A stretch of 64,000 nucleotides of DNA from Streptomyces solicavernae. GTDB lineage: Bacteria > Actinomycetota > Actinomycetes > Streptomycetales > Streptomycetaceae. Below are positions 1 to 9,000 of the stretch, piece by piece. Both the position numbers and the translations under genes were made by a program. The notes below the pieces were generated by a model, which saw nothing but the letters and a program-made list of their open reading frames with translations, was not told the DNA's origin and searched no databases. Location of the stretch: assembly GCF_029968095.1 (NCBI RefSeq), contig NZ_JASCIR010000001.1, forward strand, positions 1-64,000, read 5' to 3'. Every line of letters begins with the position of its first letter. The first letter of the stretch is position 1.

Positions 1-71
1 GAAGCTCCGCCCGGACCATCTGCACTGCAGGTCAGAACGCTCCCGCGCACCCCAGAACCCTCGGACGAAGA

Positions 72-129
72 CTTGGAGGGCGTGTTGGGGGGCAACCCCT
101 CATGAGTTCGAATCTCGTATCCTCCGCCA
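72..129 (+). other. tRNA-Ser 3'-end scar (probable attachment-site half)
   Basis: The stretch matches the 3' half of an actinobacterial tRNA-Ser: anticodon-loop CTTGGA, a long variable arm (GTTGGGG..CCCCTCAT), T-loop GTTCGAATC, acceptor strand ATCCTCC and encoded CCA. The matching 5' acceptor strand GGAGGAT is absent from the upstream 71 bases, so it is a fragment and not a gene. Integrative elements of actinomycetes recombine into tRNA 3' ends and leave such copies. I infer an attR-type scar, with the intact tRNA-Ser left of the window. Confidence 0.7.
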
Positions 130-151
130 GTGCCTTACCGGGCACGATGTC

Positions 152-183
152 GAAGGGCCCCACCGTTCGTGGTGGGGCCCTTC
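152..183 (+). terminator. Hairpin terminator behind the tRNA-Ser scar
   Basis: A perfect 13-bp stem (GAAGGGCCCCACC pairs with GGTGGGGCCCTTC) closes a 6-base loop. It lies 22 bases after the tRNA-Ser fragment, so it is probably the original tRNA-Ser terminator that stayed with the 3' end. Confidence 0.7.
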
Positions 184-942
184 CACGTGTGTGGTCTCAC
201 TTGCGCGGGGCGGACAGCCGTGCACGTCCACGGACAGACTTCGGCCAGCTGCCTCCGTCGAGGCTGGCCTAGACGCGGCTGTCCAGGCGAGCCTGGACAC
301 GCTGGACCAATCGCCGCTGATTCCAGGTGCGGCCCGGCAGCTGACGGCAGACGCGCTTGCCGATCAGTGGCCTTTTGGACCGCAGGTACGGCACGCGGTT
401 GCCACAGCCGCACCTGGAGCTGACTGGTCGGCGAGGTTATCCGCCGGGTATCCGGCCGCACGCCAGCCACATCTTCGCCGATGAGGTCGCCGCTCCCCGC
501 GGTCTGGCCCTCTTCATCGGGCTGCCAACGAGCAAACGCAAGCGGGTCATCAAGATGGCCTACCAGCAGCCCGAGATCGGCTTCACCACTGTGCCCGAAG
601 AGGCAGTCCACTAGGAACTTCGCGCGTAGGTCGCCGCTTGGCGCGACCGCGAACTCCTTTGGCAACAGGGTCTTACACGTGACCGACCCGGTTGACATCG
701 GCCTCAACTTCCCTGCGCAGGCTGCGGAACTCCTCGCCTCCATCGGTACCACCCGTGGTTGCCACGCATGTACGCCGCTCTGGTCGGGAGGTGGACGGCA
801 TACGACTGCCCGAGCCAAGCAACCCTCGCATCGGCAAGAAGGTAACGCTCGCTCCGGTTCACTGACGCGCAGCATGTGCGAACGTTCGCTGCCGTGGTCG
901 GCTCAGTGCACGGATGAGGTGCTGTAGTGTTGCGCTCAACGG
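184..942. other. About 760 bp without a recognisable gene
   Basis: Several open frames of 60-250 codons overlap here on both strands, but none has a convincing ribosome site, family resemblance or consistent codon bias. It may be decayed island DNA between two tRNA loci. No integrase or transposase motif could be recognised. Confidence 0.5.
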
Positions 943-1016
943 CGCGGGGTGGAGCAGCTCGGTAGCTCGCTGGGCTCATAACCCAGAGGTCGCAGGTTCA
1001 AATCCTGTCCCCGCTA
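943..1016 (+). tRNA. Initiator tRNA-fMet (CAT)
   Basis: A complete cloverleaf can be drawn. The acceptor strands CGCGGGG and CCCCGCT leave the first pair C1-T72 unpaired, an initiator hallmark. The anticodon arm CTGGG-CTCATAA-CCCAG has the three consecutive G-C pairs needed for P-site entry. The T arm is GCAGG-TTCAAAT-CCTGT. CCA is not encoded (CTA follows A73). The gene sits at the left edge of the defence island and is followed at once by a strong terminator. Confidence 0.95.
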
Positions 1017-1018
1017 CT

Positions 1019-1060
1019 AAAATTGAGTCGCCCGACAATTTTGTCGGGCGACTCAATTTT
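1019..1060. terminator. 20-bp perfect hairpin between tRNA-fMet and the RM operon
   Basis: AAAATTGAGTCGCCCGACAA is followed by TT and its exact reverse complement, ending in TTTT; the symmetric A/T flanks make it work in both directions. It separates the plus-strand tRNA-fMet from the minus-strand restriction-modification genes, whose last stop codon lies 3 bases beyond. Confidence 0.9.
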
Positions 1061-1063
1061 CTT

Positions 1064-2053
1064 CTAGGCTGATTCTTCTTCCTCTTGCGTTTCGATATCA
1101 CCCTCAGAGTCCGACACGAAGAAGTGGTGATCACCGGAATCAGCTAGATACTGCCCTAGGTTTGTCCGGGCCTTCGCCACTGTCTGATAGTAGCTACGGA
1201 ACTGCTGCGACACCGAAGCCGCCGTCTCTGGATCGTTGGGCACCGGGATTTCGATCTCTCGGAAGCGATCCCCGACGTCCTCACGGTTAGTCTGCATGAA
1301 GATGACGCGCTTCCACTGCTCGCGCACAATCTTCAACGTCATTGCCCAGAGCAGATAGAAGGAGTCAAAATCTGCTCGTGCACCTGGGCGAATCACGATG
1401 ATCTCCTTGGTCAGGAGCAACTGCTCCTGACCAGGCATCAAGACACAGAAGTCACCGATGTTCTTGCTGGTGCGCTCCGGACAAAGAATGTCGAAAGCTT
1501 GGAGCTGGGAGCTGGGTCCCTTCCAGAACGCTTCGGCGATCGACCGTGGCACTCGGTTCGTGGGGTTGATGTTCACGAATCCAGCCCGCAGATCGGAAAC
1601 TTTGATATAGGGCACATTTCCGATTCGCTGGCCAGACGAGGGGGACCCATGGCCGCCACGAATGCTGATGACTCCACTCTCTGCCAGTTCGGCAAGAGTC
1701 GCACTACGGAACCCCTGGAAGCGTTCCGTTTGCATCTCAGAGATGAAATGCTCGTGATAACGACGGTCATAATAAACTGGAACGCGAGTTCGCGGCAGTA
1801 CTTTTGAAGCCGGAATGTCACGCATGGTACTGGTTCGCTCTCCGCGCTGGAGAGCGAGTGCGTCACTGAGGAGGATGTCGTTGATGGCGGTCACCGACTG
1901 ACCTGTATCAGGGTCGGTCGTCATGACGCGCGCCCCAGTCCTGGGGTTGAGGAGCGGCAAGAGCCGCCCGCCCTTAGTGAGCCCGCATGTCGGTGCTGTT
2001 GAGACTGTGACCGTTTCCTCGGAGAACCAGGACGGCGCGTTGATCGCGGGCAT
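1064..2053 (-). CDS. Restriction-modification specificity (S) subunit, short form
   Basis: A 329-residue protein, about the size of one-and-a-half target-recognition domains. The middle holds the sequence GNVPYIKVSDL, typical of the start of a Methylase_S target-recognition domain. The end holds REIEIPVPNDPE followed by a helix, the usual exit from such a domain. Only one clear recognition domain is visible, against two in classical HsdS. Its ATG overlaps the stop of the upstream methyltransferase by one base (TGATG), so the two are translationally coupled. I infer that it directs the fused nuclease-methyltransferase to its DNA site, as the separate S subunit does in BcgI-type enzymes. An alternative is the specificity subunit of a solitary methyltransferase. 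Confidence 0.8.
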   Translation of the reverse strand: MPAINAPSWFSEETVTVSTAPTCGLTKGGRLLPLLNPRTGARVMTTDPDTGQSVTAINDILLSDALALQRGERTSTMRDIPASKVLPRTRVPVYYDRRYHEHFISEMQTERFQGFRSATLAELAESGVISIRGGHGSPSSGQRIGNVPYIKVSDLRAGFVNINPTNRVPRSIAEAFWKGPSSQLQAFDILCPERTSKNIGDFCVLMPGQEQLLLTKEIIVIRPGARADFDSFYLLWAMTLKIVREQWKRVIFMQTNREDVGDRFREIEIPVPNDPETAASVSQQFRSYYQTVAKARTNLGQYLADSGDHHFFVSDSEGDIETQEEEESA

Positions 2054-3723
2054 CAGACTTCCACTCCCTCTGTCAGTTCCTCCTGCACCATTCCTTCCGG
2101 GCCATTGCCAATCTTCTCGAACACATAGAAGTTGGTCTTGGCCCGACAGAACTCTTCGAAGGCTTCCATCGCGATGTTGAACATGCCGCGGAGCTCGAAC
2201 CTTCCCTCCATCCAGGAGGGCAGCCATCGGTACTTGTAGGAGAAGAAATAGGTCTCCGGCAGGACGATTCCAACTCGGCCACCCACCTGCAGGAGGCGAT
2301 GAGCCAGCTCCAAATACATCAGACCGATTTCCAGGTCGACATACTCCTTGCGGCCGCTCGCCGCCGCCCGGGAAATCGTGTATCCGGCAGCTCGGGCATC
2401 TGATGCCCTTACCTTCAGGTCCTCACCAAAGGGCGGATTGGTTAGGACAACAGTGAATGACTCCGCTACGAGATCATCGCCATTTCCCCCCAGCTCTTCT
2501 TTCAAGCGAGGGAACTTGGCCGGCCACGTGTGCTGGCGAACTGCGTCGCCCAAGAGAACGTGCGTGGAGCCGTCGCGCATGGCGATCATCATGGCCCGTG
2601 CCAACTTGACGCTGAGCTGGTCCAGATCCACGCCATACAGGTTATCGTTGGCGAACTTGACCAATCGCCACGTTTCGTCGTCGCCGGGGAACTCTCGCTC
2701 TTGAACCTGCCGCAGAGCTTCGACGATAAATCCGCCGGTGCCGCATGCCGGATCGATCACCTTATCGCGAGAGGTAATCTCCATGATGGAGACACATGGG
2801 CGAATTACACGCTGCGGCGTGAGGAACTGGCCCTCTCCTGACTTTAGCGCGTTAGTCCGGAAGATTTGGAAAGCCTTTGACAGCAGGTCGACCTGATCAC
2901 CCAGGATTCGCCACGGAGACAGTATGTCAACCACGGCAAAGATGGTTTCCTCCCTGAGGAGGATCTCATCGCGATCGTCCGGGTTGAAGACTCGGTTCTT
3001 CTGCCGTGCGAAATAGCTCTTGAACTGCTGCCGAATCTGATCCGCTGTCACATGGATCATCGACGCCTTGTCGCCATAGATCCTGAAAGGCACCGGCTGG
3101 TGCTGATTCGCCGAGCTCGACGACCAGGCGTCGGACTCAACCTTAACCAGGACAACGTGCAGCAGCTCCCGCAGCTGATCCTCACGGCGGGTCGAGCGCG
3201 AGTCACCTACAACCACAGTGGCCACGAGGCGGCGCAAGGCAGCCGACAGCTGGGCCTCGGTGGGGACCACCAAGTCCTTCCACGTGGGCGGCGTGGCCGG
3301 CGGAGCGGTCAGGTCATCGCCCGGGTGCGGGAGATGCGCGTTCTTGACCTCAAGCCAGTCATTGGTGTGCGACTTATAGACCGCCAGGCTCTCATTGCCG
3401 TTGGTCCAGTACCCCATGCGGACAACTGGCTCCGATGCCAGATAGCGCATGAGCTGTTCCTTGCCCTCGGAGATCGAGGGTGCCTTGAACTCGAACAGCA
3501 CCTGAAGTGCGTGCGATTCGCCGGAGTCGTCTGCGAAGGCAGCCAGGTCGGCTCGACCGCAGGCTTCAAACGACTGCCCGCGTTCGCGCTTCGTCAGCTC
3601 ATGCGGGGTGGCCGGCACGCGCCACTCCTTCTTCAGCTGGGTGTCCTTCCAACCCAACTTCTTGAGGTCGGCCTGCACCCGTTGGCGCACGACCTCCTCT
3701 GGGGCGCTGCTCTTGGCGCTCAA
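2053..3723 (-). CDS. Fused HSDR_N-like nuclease / N6-adenine DNA methyltransferase
   Basis: The protein is about 556 residues. The N-terminal 150 residues resemble the HSDR_N nuclease domain, with an apparent PD-(D/E)xK core at D59 and E78-F-K80 (RADLAAF .. LFEFKAP). The rest is an N6-adenine methyltransferase with SAM motif DPACGTGGF near 324 and catalytic NPPF near 429. Nuclease plus methylase in one chain with a separate S protein matches type IIB/IIG enzymes such as BcgI; no HsdR helicase is present. The start is uncertain: TTG at 3723 has AGAAAGGA about 10 bases upstream, while an in-frame TTG at 3750 has none. Both genes face away from the pPIWI-RE cassette. Confidence 0.85.
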   Translation of the reverse strand: MSAKSSAPEEVVRQRVQADLKKLGWKDTQLKKEWRVPATPHELTKRERGQSFEACGRADLAAFADDSGESHALQVLFEFKAPSISEGKEQLMRYLASEPVVRMGYWTNGNESLAVYKSHTNDWLEVKNAHLPHPGDDLTAPPATPPTWKDLVVPTEAQLSAALRRLVATVVVGDSRSTRREDQLRELLHVVLVKVESDAWSSSSANQHQPVPFRIYGDKASMIHVTADQIRQQFKSYFARQKNRVFNPDDRDEILLREETIFAVVDILSPWRILGDQVDLLSKAFQIFRTNALKSGEGQFLTPQRVIRPCVSIMEITSRDKVIDPACGTGGFIVEALRQVQEREFPGDDETWRLVKFANDNLYGVDLDQLSVKLARAMMIAMRDGSTHVLLGDAVRQHTWPAKFPRLKEELGGNGDDLVAESFTVVLTNPPFGEDLKVRASDARAAGYTISRAAASGRKEYVDLEIGLMYLELAHRLLQVGGRVGIVLPETYFFSYKYRWLPSWMEGRFELRGMFNIAMEAFEEFCRAKTNFYVFEKIGNGPEGMVQEELTEGVEV

Positions 3724-4406
3724 GATAGAGATGTCCTTTCTGTACCGCAATGCCCGGCATCAAGGGCGAGTACCGCAACCCTAGCGCAAAACGAGTAGCT
3801 CTTTTTCTCGCGTGGGTGGTCGTGGAGGTCCCTGCGCTCGACGGCCCAAAGTCCGGGAGGCGGAGGCCAGCCGGTGCCTCTCACCACAGGAACCGGCGCC
3901 CGCGGCACTACCATCCGAGCACGCACCAGCGACCGCAGAGCCGCGACGATGCATCGTCTGGGCCTCGCACACGGAGCGGGACCTGGCAACCGCGGCGTCC
4001 CCATCGCATCGCATAAGTCCTCCGTCGGTACACGCTGATTCCGGTGGGTTAGCCGTGCGACTCCACCGTCGCCTGCATCGAAGCGAGCTACCTCGTCGAC
4101 TGACGAATACGCAGAGGCCCGGCATCCTGTAGCGGTTGCCGGGCCTCGTCGCGCTGTTCGGGCCCTGGTCCATCGGAGGACCACACCCCTGGCAGGGGTC
4201 GAGGTCTCCGTGTCTTCCCGGGGCCCGCGCCCGACCTCAGAGTGCGTACTAGGTGCGGGCCTCGGCTGCGCCTTGCGGTACACGAGCACCGGTTCCTGCC
4301 AGGACCGGAGGCAACGCTGCACGCAGCGCTGGGGGCCAGGATCTGCCATGACCAGCCAACACGCCTGCCTAGCTTCGCGAGTCCGACCGTTCAGAAGGAG
4401 TGGCGC
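3724..4406. other. Gene-poor spacer with one hairpin
   Basis: About 680 bp between the restriction-modification start and a small plus-strand gene. Open frames exist but look like chance frames of GC-rich DNA. An 11-bp inverted repeat (GAGGCCCGGCA .. TGCCGGGCCTC, 4114-4147, 12-base loop) could be a terminator. The promoter of the restriction-modification genes should lie in 3750-3800, where the DNA becomes AT-richer, but no clear hexamers are visible. Confidence 0.5.
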
Positions 4407-4595
4407 ATGCCCAAAAGACACAAGCTGAAGAAGCTCATGCGTCAGCGCAAGGCCGAAACAGGAGAGAAGTTCACGCGGGCCCTTGACGCTGTCCCGGTGG
4501 AAGAGGCAGGGCTCAAGGGTTCCGGATCCGGACAGCCACTGCCACTGCCACTGCCACCAGGACACGTCGTCGCCCCCACCCGCCTCACCTCTTGA
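4407..4595 (+). CDS. Small basic hypothetical protein (62 aa)
   Basis: ATG is preceded by AAGGAG at ideal spacing. The first 26 residues are strongly basic and helical (MPKRHKLKKLMRQRKAETG, then EKFTRAL). This resembles a short helical motif, roughly basic helix-TG-x-x-F/Y-T-x-A-L, that I recall from small actinobacterial island proteins. The tail is Pro/Leu-rich (QPLPLPLPPG) and probably disordered. It lies 263 bases upstream of the pPIWI-RE cassette on the same strand. The function is unknown; a nucleic-acid-binding accessory is possible but unproven. Confidence 0.6.
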   Translation: MPKRHKLKKLMRQRKAETGEKFTRALDAVPVEEAGLKGSGSGQPLPLPLPPGHVVAPTRLTS

Positions 4596-4803
4596 GAAGA
4601 AGCACTGGGCCAGTAGATCTGTAGGCGCGACCCTGCGCAGCGGGCGATCGTCGCCCGTGGCTTCGAACGCCCGGCTGCAGAACCAATTGCAAGAATGGCG
4701 GCGGACCAAAACGCCCGTTCATAATTTCCACATTCAACAAATCCCGGGTAAATGAGCCCTCCGTGGAGTTACCTCACCTTCCTTCGATTAGGTGAAGGAA
4801 TCC

Positions 4804-4857
4804 TTGACGAATCGGTACTGCAACTCTCGGCTGGGCAAGCGGCCCTAGCTTGTCCGC
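4804..4857 (+). promoter_or_regulatory. Possible leaderless promoter of the pPIWI-RE cassette
   Basis: No Shine-Dalgarno sequence precedes the ATG at 4858. A TAGCTT hexamer at 4846-4851 ends 6 bases before the ATG, the distance expected if transcription starts at the A of the start codon. A TTGACG at 4804 lies too far upstream to be its -35, but could serve another start site. This is inference only. Confidence 0.3.
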
Positions 4858-6024
4858 ATGATCACGGACACGCTCCCCGAGTTCGTCAAGCGAGGCAGTC
4901 CTGAGCGCGATTCCGAGCTGATTCTCAGCCTCGTGGCTTCCGGCCTCGTCGGGATGGTCCATTGGCGTGGTGACGTCGATCGGCGCCGTCCGTACGACGG
5001 GCGACTCCAGTTGGGACTGGATCGTCTGGCCGTGGCGTGTTCCCGAGAAGGGCTGAAGCCGCCGACCGGCGTTGCCGACCTGGTGTGGGACTGGAGCGCC
5101 GAAAGGTCAGTACGGCAGTGGCCGTTGCGCTTGGACGAGGACGCCGAGGTCGGTGACGAACGGCTCCTGGTGGGGGGCGAGCCCAGCGAGTTCTGCCGTG
5201 AGTGGGTCTGCGCTGCATCCGATGTGATGGCCGAGATCCATGAGAGCGCACTTGTCGAGCACGTGAAGGACGTCGCTCGGGCCCTGGGGAGACCGGAGTT
5301 GTACGCGCAGTGGCGGCTGATCCTCACGGAGCACTCAGTGCTATCAGCGACGGAACTCCTTCAGTGGAAGAACGCCCACCTGGACGTAGCCCCCTGGCCC
5401 CTGTGGCTGGACGACTCGTACGAGCCGATCCCCGTAGAGGCAACAGTGGACGGGCAGAACGCCATCTGCCGCGGCTGTCACCAATCGATGACGCCGAATG
5501 TCACCACGCGGCGGTGGAGTTGCCCGAGCTGGCGGTGCGACGTACGCCAGGACTTGCGCGACCCGGTCTTCAAGCCTTCGGACGGGATGTTCAGGCTGCG
5601 TTCGGACCTGGTGCGCTTCGTGGCCCTACCGGGACAGCCCGAGCTCGGGCTGGCGAGGGCATTGGCCCGCAGGGGCGCCCGCGTCGTGCTCTATCCGGGG
5701 CTCGATGCATTGGATCTGTTGGCCACATGGCCTGACGGCTACGCGATCGGCGTGGACCTCAAGGACTGGCGCTTCTCCTCGCTCCTCGCCAAGAAGATCA
5801 AGCAGTTCCCGAGGTGGCCCAAGGGGCACCCATATGCGTACAGCGACGGCTTCGTAGCCATCCCCAACGATCGCACGCGCGGTCACCCGGAGTACCTGAA
5901 GACCCTTCGCAAAAGGAGCACGGCGCTCAGGGCACAACCGCATGTCCACGCCATCACAGATGCGCAACTGATCAGCCAGTGTCCAAACGTTGCACCCCCA
6001 GGTGAGGTGACCTGTGGCCCGTAG
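4858..6024 (+). CDS. REase of the pPIWI-RE system (Y domain, zinc ribbon, PD-(D/E)xK nuclease)
   Basis: The protein has 388 residues. Residues 1-190 form a helical region that I match to the pPIWI_RE_Y domain. A zinc ribbon follows (C204-x2-C207, C222-x4-C227). The C-terminal part is a restriction-endonuclease-like fold: E262 in a helix, D283/D286 in YPGLDALDLL, then D300-L-K302 in GVDLKDW, reading as a PD-(D/E)xK core. This order agrees with the nuclease that accompanies pPIWI-RE in the three-gene system of Burroughs and colleagues. Its end overlaps the helicase GTG by 11 bases, so it is the first gene of a coupled operon. I infer that it cleaves DNA located by the PIWI and helicase partners; catalytic activity is predicted from motifs only. 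Confidence 0.8.
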   Translation: MITDTLPEFVKRGSPERDSELILSLVASGLVGMVHWRGDVDRRRPYDGRLQLGLDRLAVACSREGLKPPTGVADLVWDWSAERSVRQWPLRLDEDAEVGDERLLVGGEPSEFCREWVCAASDVMAEIHESALVEHVKDVARALGRPELYAQWRLILTEHSVLSATELLQWKNAHLDVAPWPLWLDDSYEPIPVEATVDGQNAICRGCHQSMTPNVTTRRWSCPSWRCDVRQDLRDPVFKPSDGMFRLRSDLVRFVALPGQPELGLARALARRGARVVLYPGLDALDLLATWPDGYAIGVDLKDWRFSSLLAKKIKQFPRWPKGHPYAYSDGFVAIPNDRTRGHPEYLKTLRKRSTALRAQPHVHAITDAQLISQCPNVAPPGEVTCGP

Positions 6025-9000
6025 TCGCGTCGATTGGCGGCGCTCACTGATCAAGCAGCTGAAGAAGCCGGCACGTCAGGCCGGGATCAGCTTGGAGTCG
6101 CTGCGCCGAGCCATCGCGGTGGAGTTCGGGCTTTACGCCTTGTCGATGTGGGCTCCCGAGACCGCCGCACGGGATGGTTGGGCGCTGCTCAAGGGGTACG
6201 ACTTCCGTCCTCACAGTGCTCTGGGATTCCGGACCAACAGTTCGGTCCGCTGGCTCATCGGCGAGCTCAAGAAGGACCAGGACTGGCATGAGGCCCTGGA
6301 ACAGTACGAGGCGTTCCCCGAGCACTTGCGCCTGTACACGATCAAGGATTCAGCGCGGCCTGCAGTGCGCCGTGAACTCACCCACGCGCGAGACCGAGTC
6401 GATGCTTACGCCAAGGCCCTCTCCGGGCCACCGAAGCACCAGCTCCAGTCGATCGACCTCGCAGAACCGGATGTCGTCTACCGGTTCACCGTCAACGGGG
6501 AGGAACACCGACTGCAGATTCCCCGATGGCTGATCCCTGAAGTCCAACGTGGGCACGGCGAGGGCCGCAAACGCCGCGGGATCACGCTCACCTGGTCTGC
6601 GCTGATGAAGACCGCGGCCTCCATGGACAGCTCGGACGCGTCCCAGGGGCGGAGCAACAACTGGCACGGCCGCGTCTGCGACCTTCAACTGCGCCTGCGC
6701 AAGTCGGGAAGACTACGGCCAGCGCGGCGGCTGACGATCGAAGACATGGTCCATCTGGTCGGCATGCCTGCGGTCGGCAAGACGACTCTGTTGACCGTGT
6801 TCGCGGTGTGGGCCGCAAGGCGGCGCCACACGTTGACGCTGGTACTCGGCGACGTCATCGCGGTACTGAACATGGTCGAGGACCTGAACCGCTACGTCGC
6901 GGACTCGGCAGCGCCAATCCTGGGAGCGTCCACCCGGGGCCAGCACCTTCGCCAGTTGCACCGGCCGCCGGACGTTCGAACACGTGGGCTTCAGCTGCTG
7001 CAAGACGACCGGTTGCGCTGGGTATCGACGGCTTGCCCGGCACAAGGGCTGCTCGCCGACCTCTCCTCCCCGCTGCCGCTGGGGGCGGCGCCGTGCCACG
7101 GGCAACTGGAGCTCGTGGCACAGCCGAAGGAGAAGCCCGACTCGGGTCAGCCCAAGGAGCCGGCCAAGAGCGGCTGCCCGCTGTTCTTCTCCTGTGGTCG
7201 GCACGAGGCGGCACGGGCTCTGGTCAAGGCTCCCATCTGGGTCGCGACCGCGCAGAGCCTTCTTCACTGTCGCGTGCCTCCCCAGTTGACGGACAAGTCA
7301 CAGCGCTACCTCGAACTGGCCTGGGGACGCAGCGATGCTTTCGCCTTCGACGAAGCGGACCGGGTACAGATCCAACTCGACCAGATCTTCAGCCCTTCGC
7401 AGACCCTTGCCGGACCGAGCAAGGACGCATGGCTGGACGAGGTCCGACCGCTGTTCGAACAACACAACCGGTCCACGCACGGCAAGCACCTGACGACGAG
7501 TGCCACGGTTCGTGGGTGGTCGATCGACATCAACTCCGCTGGGATGCTGGTGGCTCGGCTACGCAACCTCCTGGCCGAATACCGCCACGTACGGGAATGG
7601 CTACGCGAGGGCTACTTCAACGAGTGGCAGCTCGCCATCCGCCTGGCCGGCGAGATCGCGAGGCGTCCACACAGCAACAACGGCGAGGCTGCGTCGCAGG
7701 ACGAAGCATCTCGTTGGAGGCGGGACGAGGACGTCTATAGCCGCTGGCGCGAAGTGTTCCGAGAGTGGCTGCAAGACCCCGCTGGCCGATACAAGGGCGA
7801 CAAGACGCAGGTGGCCTTCCTGCGAGACGTCGCAGCTCGCGGATACGACGATCCCACCAGGATCAACCGAGATCTCATGCACTGGCTGGACGACGAGCCG
7901 GACGTCATCGCCCAAGACACCGAAGTCCGTCGACGCATGGCCGTTCGGCTTCAAGTCACCATCACCGTCGCCCTGCTGGCGCAGAACCTTGCGCGTCTGA
8001 CCAGGTATTGCTGGGAAGTCGAAAGCGAGATCGGCGCGGAGTCCATGTCCTCCAGCCTCGTTCACCGACCCCCGACCGAATACCTGCCGCTCGTACCCGA
8101 GAGCCCCATGGGCAATCTCCTGGGCTTTCAGTACCGCGAGGACGACAACGGGCCGGCCGACCGCCTTGGTGCCCTGAGCTTCTTCCGGTGCTCTGGGATC
8201 GGAAGGTGGCTTCTCCTCAATCTCCCGCACCTGTACGCAGGTTCGGAGCCGAAGCAACAGCCTGGCCCCGGTGTCCTGTTGCTGTCGGCCACGAGCTGGG
8301 CGGGAAACTCGCCACGCTATGACGTGCAGGTTCCCGTGACAGGAATCCTCTCGTCACGAGCTGCCGACAAGGTTCCGATCGACCAGCGCATCGTCTGCGA
8401 GTACCTGCCGTCCAGGGTCGTGGGACCCGATGGCAAGACTCACGACCGCATCGTCTCCGGCCTGTACGGCGACCGAAGGTCCGAAGCGTTGTCTGACGTG
8501 CTCGCTGACCTCTGCACTGCCCAGCCGGGCCTGCGCGGGGCACGGCCCAGCACCTTGGAGCGCATTCGGGGCGACCTCGAACCGGGCCGTAGACGTCTGT
8601 TGCTGCTGGTGGGCAACTACCAGGAGGCGAAGCTGGCACATCGCAAGCTCGTCGAGCTGCGTCCCGAGTGGGCCGATCAGATCCTTCATATGGTGCCCGA
8701 CGACGAACGCGGCACTCATCACTGGGCATCGGGTTCGCTAGCCCGCAGCCGCGTCTCGACCTTGGCTCAACACGAGGACGTCTGGATCCTGATCACCCCG
8801 ATGCTGGCCATCGAACGCGGGCACAACATCCTCAACGACGACCACGTGGCCGCGCTCGGTGCCGCCCTGTACCTCGTGCGACCGCACCTACACCCCGAAG
8901 ACCTCAGCTACCACATCGAAAACATGAACCGCTGGGCCGTCGAGCAGATCCTCGCCGGCCTCCCGACGGCGGGACTGCCCGACGCGTCTCTCGGTGAACG

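Noticed and set aside
135..875. A 246-codon open frame on the minus strand near the left edge
   Set aside because: Arg/Pro/Gln-rich translation, no ribosome site, no family resemblance and overlap with the tRNA-Ser terminator; typical chance frame of GC-rich DNA.
1064..3723. Classical type I RM system
   Set aside because: No HsdR helicase is present; the nuclease-like domain is fused to the methylase, which fits BcgI-like enzymes better.
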